24,488 nucleotides of DNA from positions 1 through 24,488 of the forward strand of contig JAZSMT010000024.1 in NCBI GenBank assembly GCA_045536025.1, read 5' to 3'. Position numbers and translations under genes: made by a program. The notes under the pieces are model-generated. The model ran no database searches. It was not told the DNA's origin and saw only the letters and a program-made list of their open reading frames with translations. The DNA comes from HGM11412 sp045536025 (lineage in GTDB: Bacteria; Bacillota; Clostridia; Christensenellales; Borkfalkiaceae). Of this stretch, positions 5,446 to 13,098 are shown in pieces; the first letter of the stretch is position 1; each line of letters starts with the position of its first letter.

Positions 5446-6053
5446 AAAAAATTACCGATATAAAAGAGCAGGTAAAAAATAAAAAGCGCGTAAGTATTTA
5501 TCTAGACGGCGAGTATTACTGTGGGCTTGATTTAGTTACCGCGCTTAAATACCGATTAAAAGTAGGCGAATTTATTGAAGAAGAAAGACTTGTTGAAATT
5601 CAATATAGCTCAGAAATGCAAGCGTGTTTCGATAGGGCTTTAACATTTATATCCTCTTCCGTAAAAACTGAAAAACAGATAAAAGATAAGCTTAAGAAGC
5701 TTGGGTATTTAGACGAAATTATAGATAGTGCCGTTGAAAAGCTTAAAGGCTACGGTTACGTTGACGATAGCGACTTTGCTAGGCGTTTTGCAACAACCTA
5801 TAAAGGTGTAAAGGGTAAAAAACTTATCAAGCTTGAACTTAAGAAAAAGGGTGTATCAGACACCGATGCCGAAAACGCTATAAGCGATATAGAAAGCCAG
5901 CAAGAAACGGTAGAAAAACTTGCTGAAAAGTATCTTAAAAATAAAGAAAAAGATAAAAAGAATATCCTTAAATGTTATAAATATTTACTTTCAAAAGGCT
6001 TTGATTACGACGAGGCTAAACAGGCGGTAGAAAAATACCAAATAGACGATTAA
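5442..6053 (+). CDS. recX: Regulatory protein RecX
   Basis: RecX binds RecA filaments and modulates homologous recombination and the SOS response. The 203-residue protein is built of three-helix repeats: an N-terminal strand-rich segment (KKRVSIYLDGEYYCGLDLV), then YLDEIIDSAVEKLKGYGYVDDSDFARRF at about 89-116, containing the hallmark GYVDDSDFARRF. This is followed by the second repeat KKLIKLELKKKGVSD and a third C-terminal repeat (LLSKGFDYDEAKQAVEKY). Its ATG overlaps the TGA of the YigZ-family gene (ATGA at 5442-5445), with a GGAG about 8 bases upstream. recA is not in the window. A strong hairpin terminator follows directly after the stop codon. Confidence 0.92.
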   Translation: MKKITDIKEQVKNKKRVSIYLDGEYYCGLDLVTALKYRLKVGEFIEEERLVEIQYSSEMQACFDRALTFISSSVKTEKQIKDKLKKLGYLDEIIDSAVEKLKGYGYVDDSDFARRFATTYKGVKGKKLIKLELKKKGVSDTDAENAISDIESQQETVEKLAEKYLKNKEKDKKNILKCYKYLLSKGFDYDEAKQAVEKYQIDD

Positions 6054-6084
6054 AAATCCCACGGAATTTCCGTGGGATTTACTT
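6054..6084. terminator. Bidirectional terminator between recX and radA
   Basis: AAATCCCACGGAA (6054-6066) and TTCCGTGGGATTT (6068-6080) form a perfect 13-base inverted repeat; the effective loop is AATTT. It lies between the convergent recX and radA stops and starts right after the recX TAA. Confidence 0.88.
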
Positions 6085-7449
6085 TTATTCTTTGTTTTCG
6101 CCAAATAATTTTTTTACTGCTTGAGATACGTAGCTAACGGGTATCAGCTCGATTTTATCGGCGAATTTTTTAACACTTTCAAAATTGCGTTTAGGTAGGA
6201 TAACCGCCTTAAAGCCTAGTTTTATAGCGTTTTGCACCCTCTTTTCGGCAAAGGAAACGGCTCTTACTTCGCCGGTTAAGCCAAGCTCGCCAAAAGCGGT
6301 AACAGATTTATCTACAGCAACGTTTTTGTTTGCGCTTGCTAAGGATAGCGCTATTGCTAAATCGGCGCTCGGCTCACTTAGTTTTATACCGCCCATAGCG
6401 TTAACGTAAACGTCTTGATTGAAAAAGGGTAGGTATGCTTTTCGTTCAAGCACGGCGATTATTAAAACCATTTTATTATAGTCAATTCCAAGTGGCATAC
6501 GGCGAGGAAGCCCGAATACCGTTTTACTCATTAAGCATTGAATTTCAACGGGCATACAGCGGTTACCGCTTATCGATTGCGTTACCACGCTACCTGCTTG
6601 AGCGCCTCTATCCTCGCTCATAAACACGCCGTTGTAGTCCTTTACCTCTTTAATGCCGTCCTCTCGCATTTCAAAAACGCCCACCTCTTGTGCCGAGCCA
6701 AAGCGGTTTTTAACGGCGCGAAGAACTTTTAAGCTGTCTTGAGGCTCGCCCTCGAAATAGAGTACGGTATCCATAATATGCTCTAAAACCTTAGGGCCTG
6801 CAATATTACCGTCTTTGGTAACGTGCCCGATAACGAACACGGTTTTCTTATTAGATTTCGCAAGGCGCATAAGCCTTGACGCGCACTCTCTAACTTGCCC
6901 AACCGAGCCTGCCGAGCCTGAAAAATCACTTAAATATATTGCCTGAATACTGTCAATTACGATAAAGTCGTAGTCTTTAGAAACTGCCTCGATATGCTCT
7001 AAACGGCACTCGTTTAAAACGGTAAAATTTTCACCGTGAACGCCTAGTCTATCGCACCTAAGCTTTACGTGGGATAAGCTTTCTTCAGCGGAAACGTACA
7101 ACACCTTTCTCGTTTTAGAAAGTTCGCCAAATATTTGCGTTAAAACGGTGGACTTGCCAATTCCCGGGTCGCCCCCAAGCAAAACGATAGAATAAGGAAC
7201 TATGCCTCCGCCGAGTACCGTGTCAAACTCTTTCATACCCGTTTTAATTCGCGCGTAGTTTTCCTTAGTTATATCTTTAAGTAACGTAGGTTTAGAAGTG
7301 GGAATTGAAATACTACCTTTTATTTCTTCGGGCGATTCAACCTCTTCAACGAGCGTGCCGAATTTACCGCAGTAGGGGCATTTACCTAGCCATTGTGGGC
7401 TGACGCTACCGCACTCTTGACAAACGTATTTAGTAGAAATTTTTGCCAT
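6085..7449 (-). CDS. radA: DNA repair protein RadA (Sms)
   Basis: RadA is a RecA-related ATPase and helicase that promotes branch migration during recombinational repair and transformation. Length (454 residues) is standard. In order: the four-cysteine zinc finger C10-x2-C13...C24-x2-C27, Walker A GGDPGIGKST (residues 92-101), Walker B FIVIDSIQ (162-169), the RadA-specific motif KNRFG (247-251), and a C-terminal Lon-protease-like domain (from about residue 285) that lacks proteolysis in this family. The start codon lies one base after the stop of ispDF, and its GAGGG binding site lies inside the end of ispDF, so the two are translationally linked. It converges with recX at a shared terminator. 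Confidence 0.96.
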   Translation of the reverse strand: MAKISTKYVCQECGSVSPQWLGKCPYCGKFGTLVEEVESPEEIKGSISIPTSKPTLLKDITKENYARIKTGMKEFDTVLGGGIVPYSIVLLGGDPGIGKSTVLTQIFGELSKTRKVLYVSAEESLSHVKLRCDRLGVHGENFTVLNECRLEHIEAVSKDYDFIVIDSIQAIYLSDFSGSAGSVGQVRECASRLMRLAKSNKKTVFVIGHVTKDGNIAGPKVLEHIMDTVLYFEGEPQDSLKVLRAVKNRFGSAQEVGVFEMREDGIKEVKDYNGVFMSEDRGAQAGSVVTQSISGNRCMPVEIQCLMSKTVFGLPRRMPLGIDYNKMVLIIAVLERKAYLPFFNQDVYVNAMGGIKLSEPSADLAIALSLASANKNVAVDKSVTAFGELGLTGEVRAVSFAEKRVQNAIKLGFKAVILPKRNFESVKKFADKIELIPVSYVSQAVKKLFGENKE

Positions 7450-7450
7450 A

Positions 7451-8587
7451 TTAAATATCCCTCGTCAACACGTACGCTTGCGAGGCAATTCCCTCTTCGC
7501 GACCTACCGTTCCTATTCCCTCTAAAGTAGTGAACGTTATTCCCACCGAGTTTTTATCGAGCTCGAGTGCGTTTGCTAAGTTTTCGGTTATTTGTTCGCG
7601 GTAGGGAGATAGCTTTGGTTTTTCCGCCATAACTACCGCCGAAACGTGAACGGGCTTAAGTCCTTTTATCTTAAGCATATTAATAACCTCTTGTAAAAGT
7701 TTCATACTCGAAACGTCTTTATACTTTGGATCTTTATCGCTAAAATGGTAGCCGATATCGCGCATTGAGGCTGACGATAAAATAGCGTCCATAATAGCGT
7801 GAGTCAAAACGTCGGCATCGCTATGACCGAGTAACCCCTTATCGTTAGGGATTTCTATACCGCCAAGTATAAGCTTTCTGTTTTCAACAAGCCTATGAAG
7901 GTCAAAGCCCGTACCGCATTTTGAGTAGGGGGGTAGACTTTCAAAGTCCTCGGGATAGGTGAGTTTTTTATTGTTATCTTTGGCTAAAACCGCCTTGCAT
8001 TTTCCAAGCGTTGCCGAGTAAATGCCAGCGTCGTCGGTATATCCGTCGTTCGCGCTCGCGTGCGCGTACGCTTTCTTTATATCATTGACCATAAAACCTT
8101 GAGGAGTGGTGGCGGATAGCTTGTTCTTTCTACCAGAGGCTAAAATCTCTAAATTGCCGTCAGTTTCCAAAACGGTGTCAGTAAGCGGCGTGGCAAGAAC
8201 TCCGCTACCAAATACGAGAACGCTTTTTATAACTGCGCTGATATCTCTTTCGGATATAAAAGGGCGCGCTCCGTCGTGAATTAAAACGGCACCGTCGTCT
8301 ATTGTATCAAGGGCGTTTTTAACCGAGTCAAATCGTGTTTTGCCACCTAAAACGTAGCGAATAGGCTTGTTTATATCTAATAAAATTTCTTTAAGCTTTT
8401 TATCTTCGCCGTGCGAATAAATTACCACGATTTCGTCTATTTTTTTAACGTTGGCAAAAGCCCGAACGGCTTTGAAAATTACGGGCACTCCGCCAAGGGT
8501 TGAAAATATTTTGTTTTCGCTTTGCCCAGAGCGCTTACCCGAGCCTGCAGCGGCGATAACCGCCGTAATTTTTACTTTGTTTTCCAT
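7451..8587 (-). CDS. ispDF: Bifunctional IspD/IspF isoprenoid enzyme
   Basis: A natural fusion of two enzymes of the non-mevalonate (MEP) pathway: IspD (CTP plus methylerythritol phosphate to CDP-ME) and IspF (CDP-ME 2-phosphate to the cyclic diphosphate MEcPP). The protein is 378 residues. The IspD half (about 1-220) has the nucleotide-binding start AAAGSGKR (12-19), HDGARPF (104-110) and the TTPQGF segment. The IspF half (about 224-378) has FDLH with metal ligands D229 and H231, GHSDADVLTHAIMDA with H263, and PKLSPY. I chose the ATG at 8587 because GGAG lies just upstream and it starts one base after the rqcP stop. A start 29 codons further upstream (8674) would run through the rqcP gene. 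It sits in a tight rqcP-ispDF-radA operon. The intermediate enzyme IspE is not in the window. Confidence 0.95.
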   Translation of the reverse strand: MENKVKITAVIAAAGSGKRSGQSENKIFSTLGGVPVIFKAVRAFANVKKIDEIVVIYSHGEDKKLKEILLDINKPIRYVLGGKTRFDSVKNALDTIDDGAVLIHDGARPFISERDISAVIKSVLVFGSGVLATPLTDTVLETDGNLEILASGRKNKLSATTPQGFMVNDIKKAYAHASANDGYTDDAGIYSATLGKCKAVLAKDNNKKLTYPEDFESLPPYSKCGTGFDLHRLVENRKLILGGIEIPNDKGLLGHSDADVLTHAIMDAILSSASMRDIGYHFSDKDPKYKDVSSMKLLQEVINMLKIKGLKPVHVSAVVMAEKPKLSPYREQITENLANALELDKNSVGITFTTLEGIGTVGREEGIASQAYVLTRDI

Positions 8588-8588
8588 A

Positions 8589-8834
8589 CTATTCTCCGAT
8601 AATTTCGTAAAGGGACGAGCACTCTTCCTTTCTAACGTGTTCTTTAAGCTGTAAAACTTTAAATTTAAGTTCACCGCTACCGAATTTTATGGTAACGACG
8701 TCGCCTACCTTCAATCGATACGAAGGCTTTACCGCCTTTTCTCCCACGAAAACTCTATCGCCGTCGCACGCGTCTTTTGACACGCTTCGGCGTTTTAATA
8801 TGTGTGAAACTTTTAAAAATTTATCAATTCTCAT
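8589..8834 (-). CDS. rqcP: S4-domain protein, RqcP-like (ribosome-associated quality control)
   Basis: An 81-residue S4-fold RNA-binding protein of the RqcP (formerly YabO) type. In B. subtilis RqcP works with RqcH to add alanine tails to nascent chains stuck on split 50S subunits. The S4 motif MRIDKFLKVSHILKRRSVSK at the N-terminus and the segment VKPSYRLKVGDVVTIKFG match the family. The C-terminal half ends KEECSSLYEIIGE, close to the known RqcP ending. AGGAAA upstream supports the ATG at 8834. The stop is one base from the ispDF start, so it is the first gene of this operon. In Bacillus, rqcP sits near divIC rather than ispDF, so the context here is not diagnostic. A related Hsp15 (HslR) family member is the main alternative. 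Confidence 0.82.
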   Translation of the reverse strand: MRIDKFLKVSHILKRRSVSKDACDGDRVFVGEKAVKPSYRLKVGDVVTIKFGSGELKFKVLQLKEHVRKEECSSLYEIIGE

Positions 8835-8886
8835 AATAATTTCCTAAAATATGACAAAAAATTTTGAGTAAATTTCTTTCAAACGG

Positions 8887-8915
8887 TTGACAACTGCAAA
8901 CTTATAAACTATAAT
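8887..8915 (+). promoter_or_regulatory. Consensus sigma-A promoter of rpoB
   Basis: TTGACA (8887-8892) and TATAAT (8910-8915) are both perfect matches with a 17-base spacer. Transcription would start near 8922 and give a leader of about 187 bases before rpoB. Confidence 0.9.
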
Positions 8916-8921
8916 TGTAAA

Positions 8922-9108
8922 ATGCTAAAATGTAATAATAGCGTCTTTTTTGCCTTTTTCGGCTACGAAAACGCTAAATTTTGAGGCGTATAAATTATAT
9001 TTATAAACAATTTGTGACAAAAAATCTCAAATTGCTTGCCGATATTATATCAAAGCCACAAAAAATAATCAAGAAGTTTTACAATTTTTATAAAGGAGTG
9101 CAAAATTA
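8922..9108 (+). promoter_or_regulatory. rpoB 5' leader with possible hairpins
   Basis: The predicted leader contains an imperfect hairpin with AGCGT (8940-8944) pairing ACGCT (8971-8975) and an inner GCC/GGC pair (8952-8954 with 8961-8963). A second possible stem is CAATTTG (9008-9014) with CAAATTG (9028-9034). No known riboswitch or L10-type leader is recognised. AGGAG lies about 12 bases before the rpoB ATG at 9109. Confidence 0.4.
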
Positions 9109-12100
9109 ATGCGTAATATGCAAACAGTCAAATGCGGCAACGTTGAAAGAAAGTCTTTTGCTAGTATAAAAGAAGTTCAACCTATCCCATATCTCGTAGA
9201 AGCTCAAAAAGATTCTTACGAGCAGTTTATTGAAGAGGGTATAGGTGAAGTTCTTGAAGACTTTTCTCCTATAACTGACTTTGCTGACCACTACGAACTT
9301 TACTTTCTCGACCACAACTTAAACGGCAAATCTAAATATTCTGAGAAAGAATGTCGTGACAGAGATGCAACTTACGCCGTTCCCCTTGAAGTTAAGGTTA
9401 GACTTAACAACAAGGTTACGGGTGAAATTATCGACCAGGCGGTATTTATGGGTGAACTTCCCAAAATGACTGACAGCGGTTCTTTCATTATAAACGGCGC
9501 GGAGAGAGTAGTGGTATCCCAACTCGTACGTTCTCCAGGCGTATACAACGGTTTCGAGCAAGATAAATCGGGTAAAAAACTTTACTCTACTACGGTTATG
9601 CCTAACCGCGGTGCTTGGCTTGAGTTTGAACAAGATTCGCAAGGCGTACTTTGGGTTCACGTTGACAGAACGCGTAAAATTGCAGCTACCACGTTACTTC
9701 GCGCCCTCGGTTTCGGCACTAACGAGTCTATTCTCGGTGTGTTTGGGAACGACGCGATGATTAACGCCACCATTGAAAAGGATACGGCTAAAAACGAAAG
9801 CGAAGGCTTGTTCGAGCTTTACAGAAGATTAAGACCGGGCGAACTTCCCACCGAAGAGGCTGTTAAACAACACCTTAAAAATCTCTTCTTCGATTCGAGA
9901 AGATACGACTTAGCAAGGGTTGGCAGATATAAATTTAATAAGAGATTGTGTATTTCTAACCGTATCGTAGGTCAAATTGCGTTTGAAAACATTATCAATG
10001 AAGACGGTGAGCTTTTAGTAAAAGCAGGTGACGTTATTTCTGAAGAGCAAGCTACCGCAGTTCAAAACAGCGGTATCAACGTAGTTGCTCTTAAAGGACA
10101 GGACGGACAGGCTCGCAGAATTATCGCAAACAACGTAGTAAACTTTGAGGCAGTTCTCGGCGTTAAGGCAAGACCGTTCGGTTTGTTAGAAACGGTATTC
10201 TATCCCAACGTTAGATTCTCAAGAGAAATTGCGGATATGTGTAAAACCATGGCGGTAGAGGACGTTGCCGAGAAGATGAGAACCCAAATCAACGACCTTT
10301 ACTACGTAGAAGATCTTTCTGCTGAAAGACTTGCCGAGGGTAAACCCGAGGATAAGAAGAACGAAGAAGCAAGAAAGGAAATGAGAAGAAAGTTCGTTGA
10401 TGCGTGTAAAGAATTTTATGCCATCATCGAAAGCGGTAATATCCCTGCTAAGCTTTCGGCTGAACAGAAAAAGACTGTTAAACCGCTTATCGAGCTTCTT
10501 AACCACAAGCACATTACCGTTGACGACGTCGTTGCGTCGATATCTTTAAACGGCGACCTTAACTACGGCATCGGCACTATTGACAATATCGACCACTTAG
10601 GCAACCGTCGCGTAAGAAGCGTGGGCGAGCTTTTACAAAATCAATTCCGTATCGGTATTGCAAGACTTGAAAGAGTTATTAAAGAGCGTATGTCTACGCA
10701 AGACCCTAAGGAAATCAATCCCAAAGGTCTTATCAACGTGCGCCCCGTAAGCTCGGCTATTAAAGAGTTCTTTGGTTCGTCGCAACTTTCTCAGTTCATG
10801 GACCAAACTAACCCCATCGCTGAACTTACCCACAAGAGAAAGCTTTCGGCGTTAGGCCCAGGCGGTCTTAACAGAGAAAGAGCAACCTTTGAAGTGCGTG
10901 ACGTTCACTACACCCACTACGGTCGTATGTGTCCCATCGAAACGCCCGAAGGTCAAAACATCGGTCTTATCACGTCGCTTTCGACTTACGCTAAAGTTAA
11001 CGAATTTGGCTTTATCGAATCGGCGTATAGAAAAATTGACAAGGCAACTGGCGTAGTTACCGAGCAGGTTGACTACCTCACTGCCGACGAAGAAGATAAA
11101 TACATCGTTGCTCAAGCAAACGAACCTCTTGACGAAAACGGCAGATTTATAAACGAGCGCGTTTCGTGTAGAAACCGTGAAGAAATCAGCGAAATCGCAA
11201 GAGAAGAAGTTGACTATATGGACGTTTCGCCCAAGCAACTCGTTTCGGTTGCAACCGCGCTTATTCCCTTCCTTGAAAACAGCGATACCAACCGTGCACT
11301 TATGGGCTCGAACATGCAACGTCAAGCAGTTCCCCTTATTAAACCCGAAAACGCTATCGTCGCTACGGGTATCGAGGCAAAAATCGCTTACGACTCGGGC
11401 GTTATGGCTATTGCTAAAGAGGCAGGCGTTGTAAAGGCTGTTTCGGGCAAAGAAATTATCGTTGAAGAAGATGACGGTACGGTTAGAACGTACACCCTTA
11501 AGAAATTCGAGCGTTCAAACCAAGGCACTTGCCTTAACCAAAAGCCCATCGTATCTACTGGCGATAAGGTTGAAAAAGGTCAAATTCTTGCTGACGGTCC
11601 TGCAACCGCTAACGGCGAGCTTGCACTTGGTAGAAATATCCTTATCGGTTATATGACATGGGAAGGTTATAACTACGAGGACGCTATATTATTATCTGAA
11701 AAACTCGTGCAAGACGACGTGTTTACTTCTATCCATATCGAAGAGCACGAAATTGAAGCGCGCGACACTAAGCTTGGTCAAGAAGAAATTACTCGCGATA
11801 TCCCCAACCTTTCTGAAGAGGTGCTTAAAGACCTTGACGCGGACGGTATTATCCGCATCGGTGCAGAGGTAACTAGCGGTGATATCTTAGTAGGTAAAGT
11901 ATCGCCAAAGAGCGAGGTTGAACTCACTCCTGAAGAAAGGCTTTTAAGAGCAATTTTCGGCGAAAAAGCAAGAGAAGTTAAAGATACGTCGTTAAAAGTT
12001 CCGCACGGAGAAGGCGGTATCGTAGTAGACGTTAAAATCTTTACGAGAGAGAATAAAGACGAGCTTGATCCGGGCGTAAGTAAACTCGTTAGAGTTTATA

Positions 12101-13080
12101 TCGCTCAAAAGAGAAAGATTTCGGTCGGCGATAAAATGGCTGGTCGTTACGGTAACAAGGGCGTTATTTCGAGAATTTTACCCGAAAGCGATATGCCTTT
12201 CCTTGCCGACGGCACACCACTTCAAATAGTTCTTAACCCCCTCGGCGTTCCCTCGCGTATGAACATCGGTCAGGTGCTTGAAGTTCACTTAGGTCTTGTA
12301 TGCAAACAGCTCGGCTGGAAGGTATGTACGCCTGTATTCGACGGTGCGTCTGAGAAAGATATTAGAGAACTTTTACTTGAAAATAATATCGTAAACCCCG
12401 ACGGCGAGGTTGACGGAAAAATTCAACTTTACGACGGTCGTACCGGTGAACCTTTTGAAAACAGGGTAACGGTAGGCTCGATGTATATGATTAAGCTCCA
12501 CCACTTGGTTGACGATAAAATTCACGCTCGTTCGACCGGTCCTTACTCACTCGTAACTCAACAACCCCTCGGCGGTAAAGCGCAGTTCGGTGGTCAGAGA
12601 TTTGGTGAAATGGAAGTTTGGGCGCTCGAGGCGTACGGTGCAGCGCATATTCTTCAAGAAATGCTCACCGTTAAATCGGACGACGTGGTTGGTAGACTTA
12701 AAACTTACGATTCTATCGTAAACGGCGAAGACATAAGCGAGCCGGGTATTCCCGAATCGTGTAAGGTATTACTTAAAGAACTTCAAGCGTGCGCGCTTGA
12801 TATTAAGGTTCTTACCGAGAACAACGAAGAAATTTCACTTAAAGAGCTTACCGAAGAGAGCGAAGAAGTTCGCGCATTCGACAAGGACGATAAAGACACT
12901 CACGAAGAAGTTGTTCTTGACTTCGACGACGATACCGTTGAAGAAATTGACGACGGCGGTATTTTCGACGACGATATGGACGATTTTGGCTCGGACGACA
13001 GCTTTGAATTCAATGCTAAAGACATGTTCGACGATTTTGAAAGTCTTGACGATTTTGACGGTCTTGACGACGAAAACTGA
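9109..13080 (+). CDS. rpoB: RNA polymerase beta subunit
   Basis: The 1323-residue beta subunit forms one side of the active-site cleft of RNA polymerase. All usual blocks are present: N-terminal ERVVVSQLVRSPGVY, the rifampicin-binding cluster GSSQLSQFMDQTNPIAEL from residue 556, TPEGQNIGLI, the hybrid-binding KGVISRILPESDMPF, and the C-terminal clamp segment QRFGEMEVWALEAYGAAHIL. Residues equivalent to E. coli D516, H526 and S531 are unchanged (D565, H575, S580), so no common rifampicin-resistance mutation is seen. The last 75 residues (1249-1323) form a strongly acidic tail, 36 of them Asp or Glu. The gene has its own consensus promoter and is followed 18 bases later by rpoC. No rplJ-rplL precede it; the region upstream holds the divergent rqcP operon. 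Confidence 0.98.
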   Translation: MRNMQTVKCGNVERKSFASIKEVQPIPYLVEAQKDSYEQFIEEGIGEVLEDFSPITDFADHYELYFLDHNLNGKSKYSEKECRDRDATYAVPLEVKVRLNNKVTGEIIDQAVFMGELPKMTDSGSFIINGAERVVVSQLVRSPGVYNGFEQDKSGKKLYSTTVMPNRGAWLEFEQDSQGVLWVHVDRTRKIAATTLLRALGFGTNESILGVFGNDAMINATIEKDTAKNESEGLFELYRRLRPGELPTEEAVKQHLKNLFFDSRRYDLARVGRYKFNKRLCISNRIVGQIAFENIINEDGELLVKAGDVISEEQATAVQNSGINVVALKGQDGQARRIIANNVVNFEAVLGVKARPFGLLETVFYPNVRFSREIADMCKTMAVEDVAEKMRTQINDLYYVEDLSAERLAEGKPEDKKNEEARKEMRRKFVDACKEFYAIIESGNIPAKLSAEQKKTVKPLIELLNHKHITVDDVVASISLNGDLNYGIGTIDNIDHLGNRRVRSVGELLQNQFRIGIARLERVIKERMSTQDPKEINPKGLINVRPVSSAIKEFFGSSQLSQFMDQTNPIAELTHKRKLSALGPGGLNRERATFEVRDVHYTHYGRMCPIETPEGQNIGLITSLSTYAKVNEFGFIESAYRKIDKATGVVTEQVDYLTADEEDKYIVAQANEPLDENGRFINERVSCRNREEISEIAREEVDYMDVSPKQLVSVATALIPFLENSDTNRALMGSNMQRQAVPLIKPENAIVATGIEAKIAYDSGVMAIAKEAGVVKAVSGKEIIVEEDDGTVRTYTLKKFERSNQGTCLNQKPIVSTGDKVEKGQILADGPATANGELALGRNILIGYMTWEGYNYEDAILLSEKLVQDDVFTSIHIEEHEIEARDTKLGQEEITRDIPNLSEEVLKDLDADGIIRIGAEVTSGDILVGKVSPKSEVELTPEERLLRAIFGEKAREVKDTSLKVPHGEGGIVVDVKIFTRENKDELDPGVSKLVRVYIAQKRKISVGDKMAGRYGNKGVISRILPESDMPFLADGTPLQIVLNPLGVPSRMNIGQVLEVHLGLVCKQLGWKVCTPVFDGASEKDIRELLLENNIVNPDGEVDGKIQLYDGRTGEPFENRVTVGSMYMIKLHHLVDDKIHARSTGPYSLVTQQPLGGKAQFGGQRFGEMEVWALEAYGAAHILQEMLTVKSDDVVGRLKTYDSIVNGEDISEPGIPESCKVLLKELQACALDIKVLTENNEEISLKELTEESEEVRAFDKDDKDTHEEVVLDFDDDTVEEIDDGGIFDDDMDDFGSDDSFEFNAKDMFDDFESLDDFDGLDDEN

Positions 13081-13098
13081 TAAAAGGGGGAAATTTTA

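Noticed and set aside
8588..8674. 29-codon upstream extension of ispDF
   Set aside because: It overlaps the end of rqcP, has no conserved residues, and the ATG at 8587 has a GGAG at proper spacing.
9106..9660. Antisense open frames opposite rpoB (69 and 113 residues)
   Set aside because: They mirror the rpoB reading frame; similar shadows occur throughout rpoB, rpoC, fusA and tuf.
10774..10866. Rifampicin-resistance substitution in RpoB
   Set aside because: All main resistance positions (D565, H575, S580, equivalent to E. coli D516, H526, S531) keep the sensitive residues.
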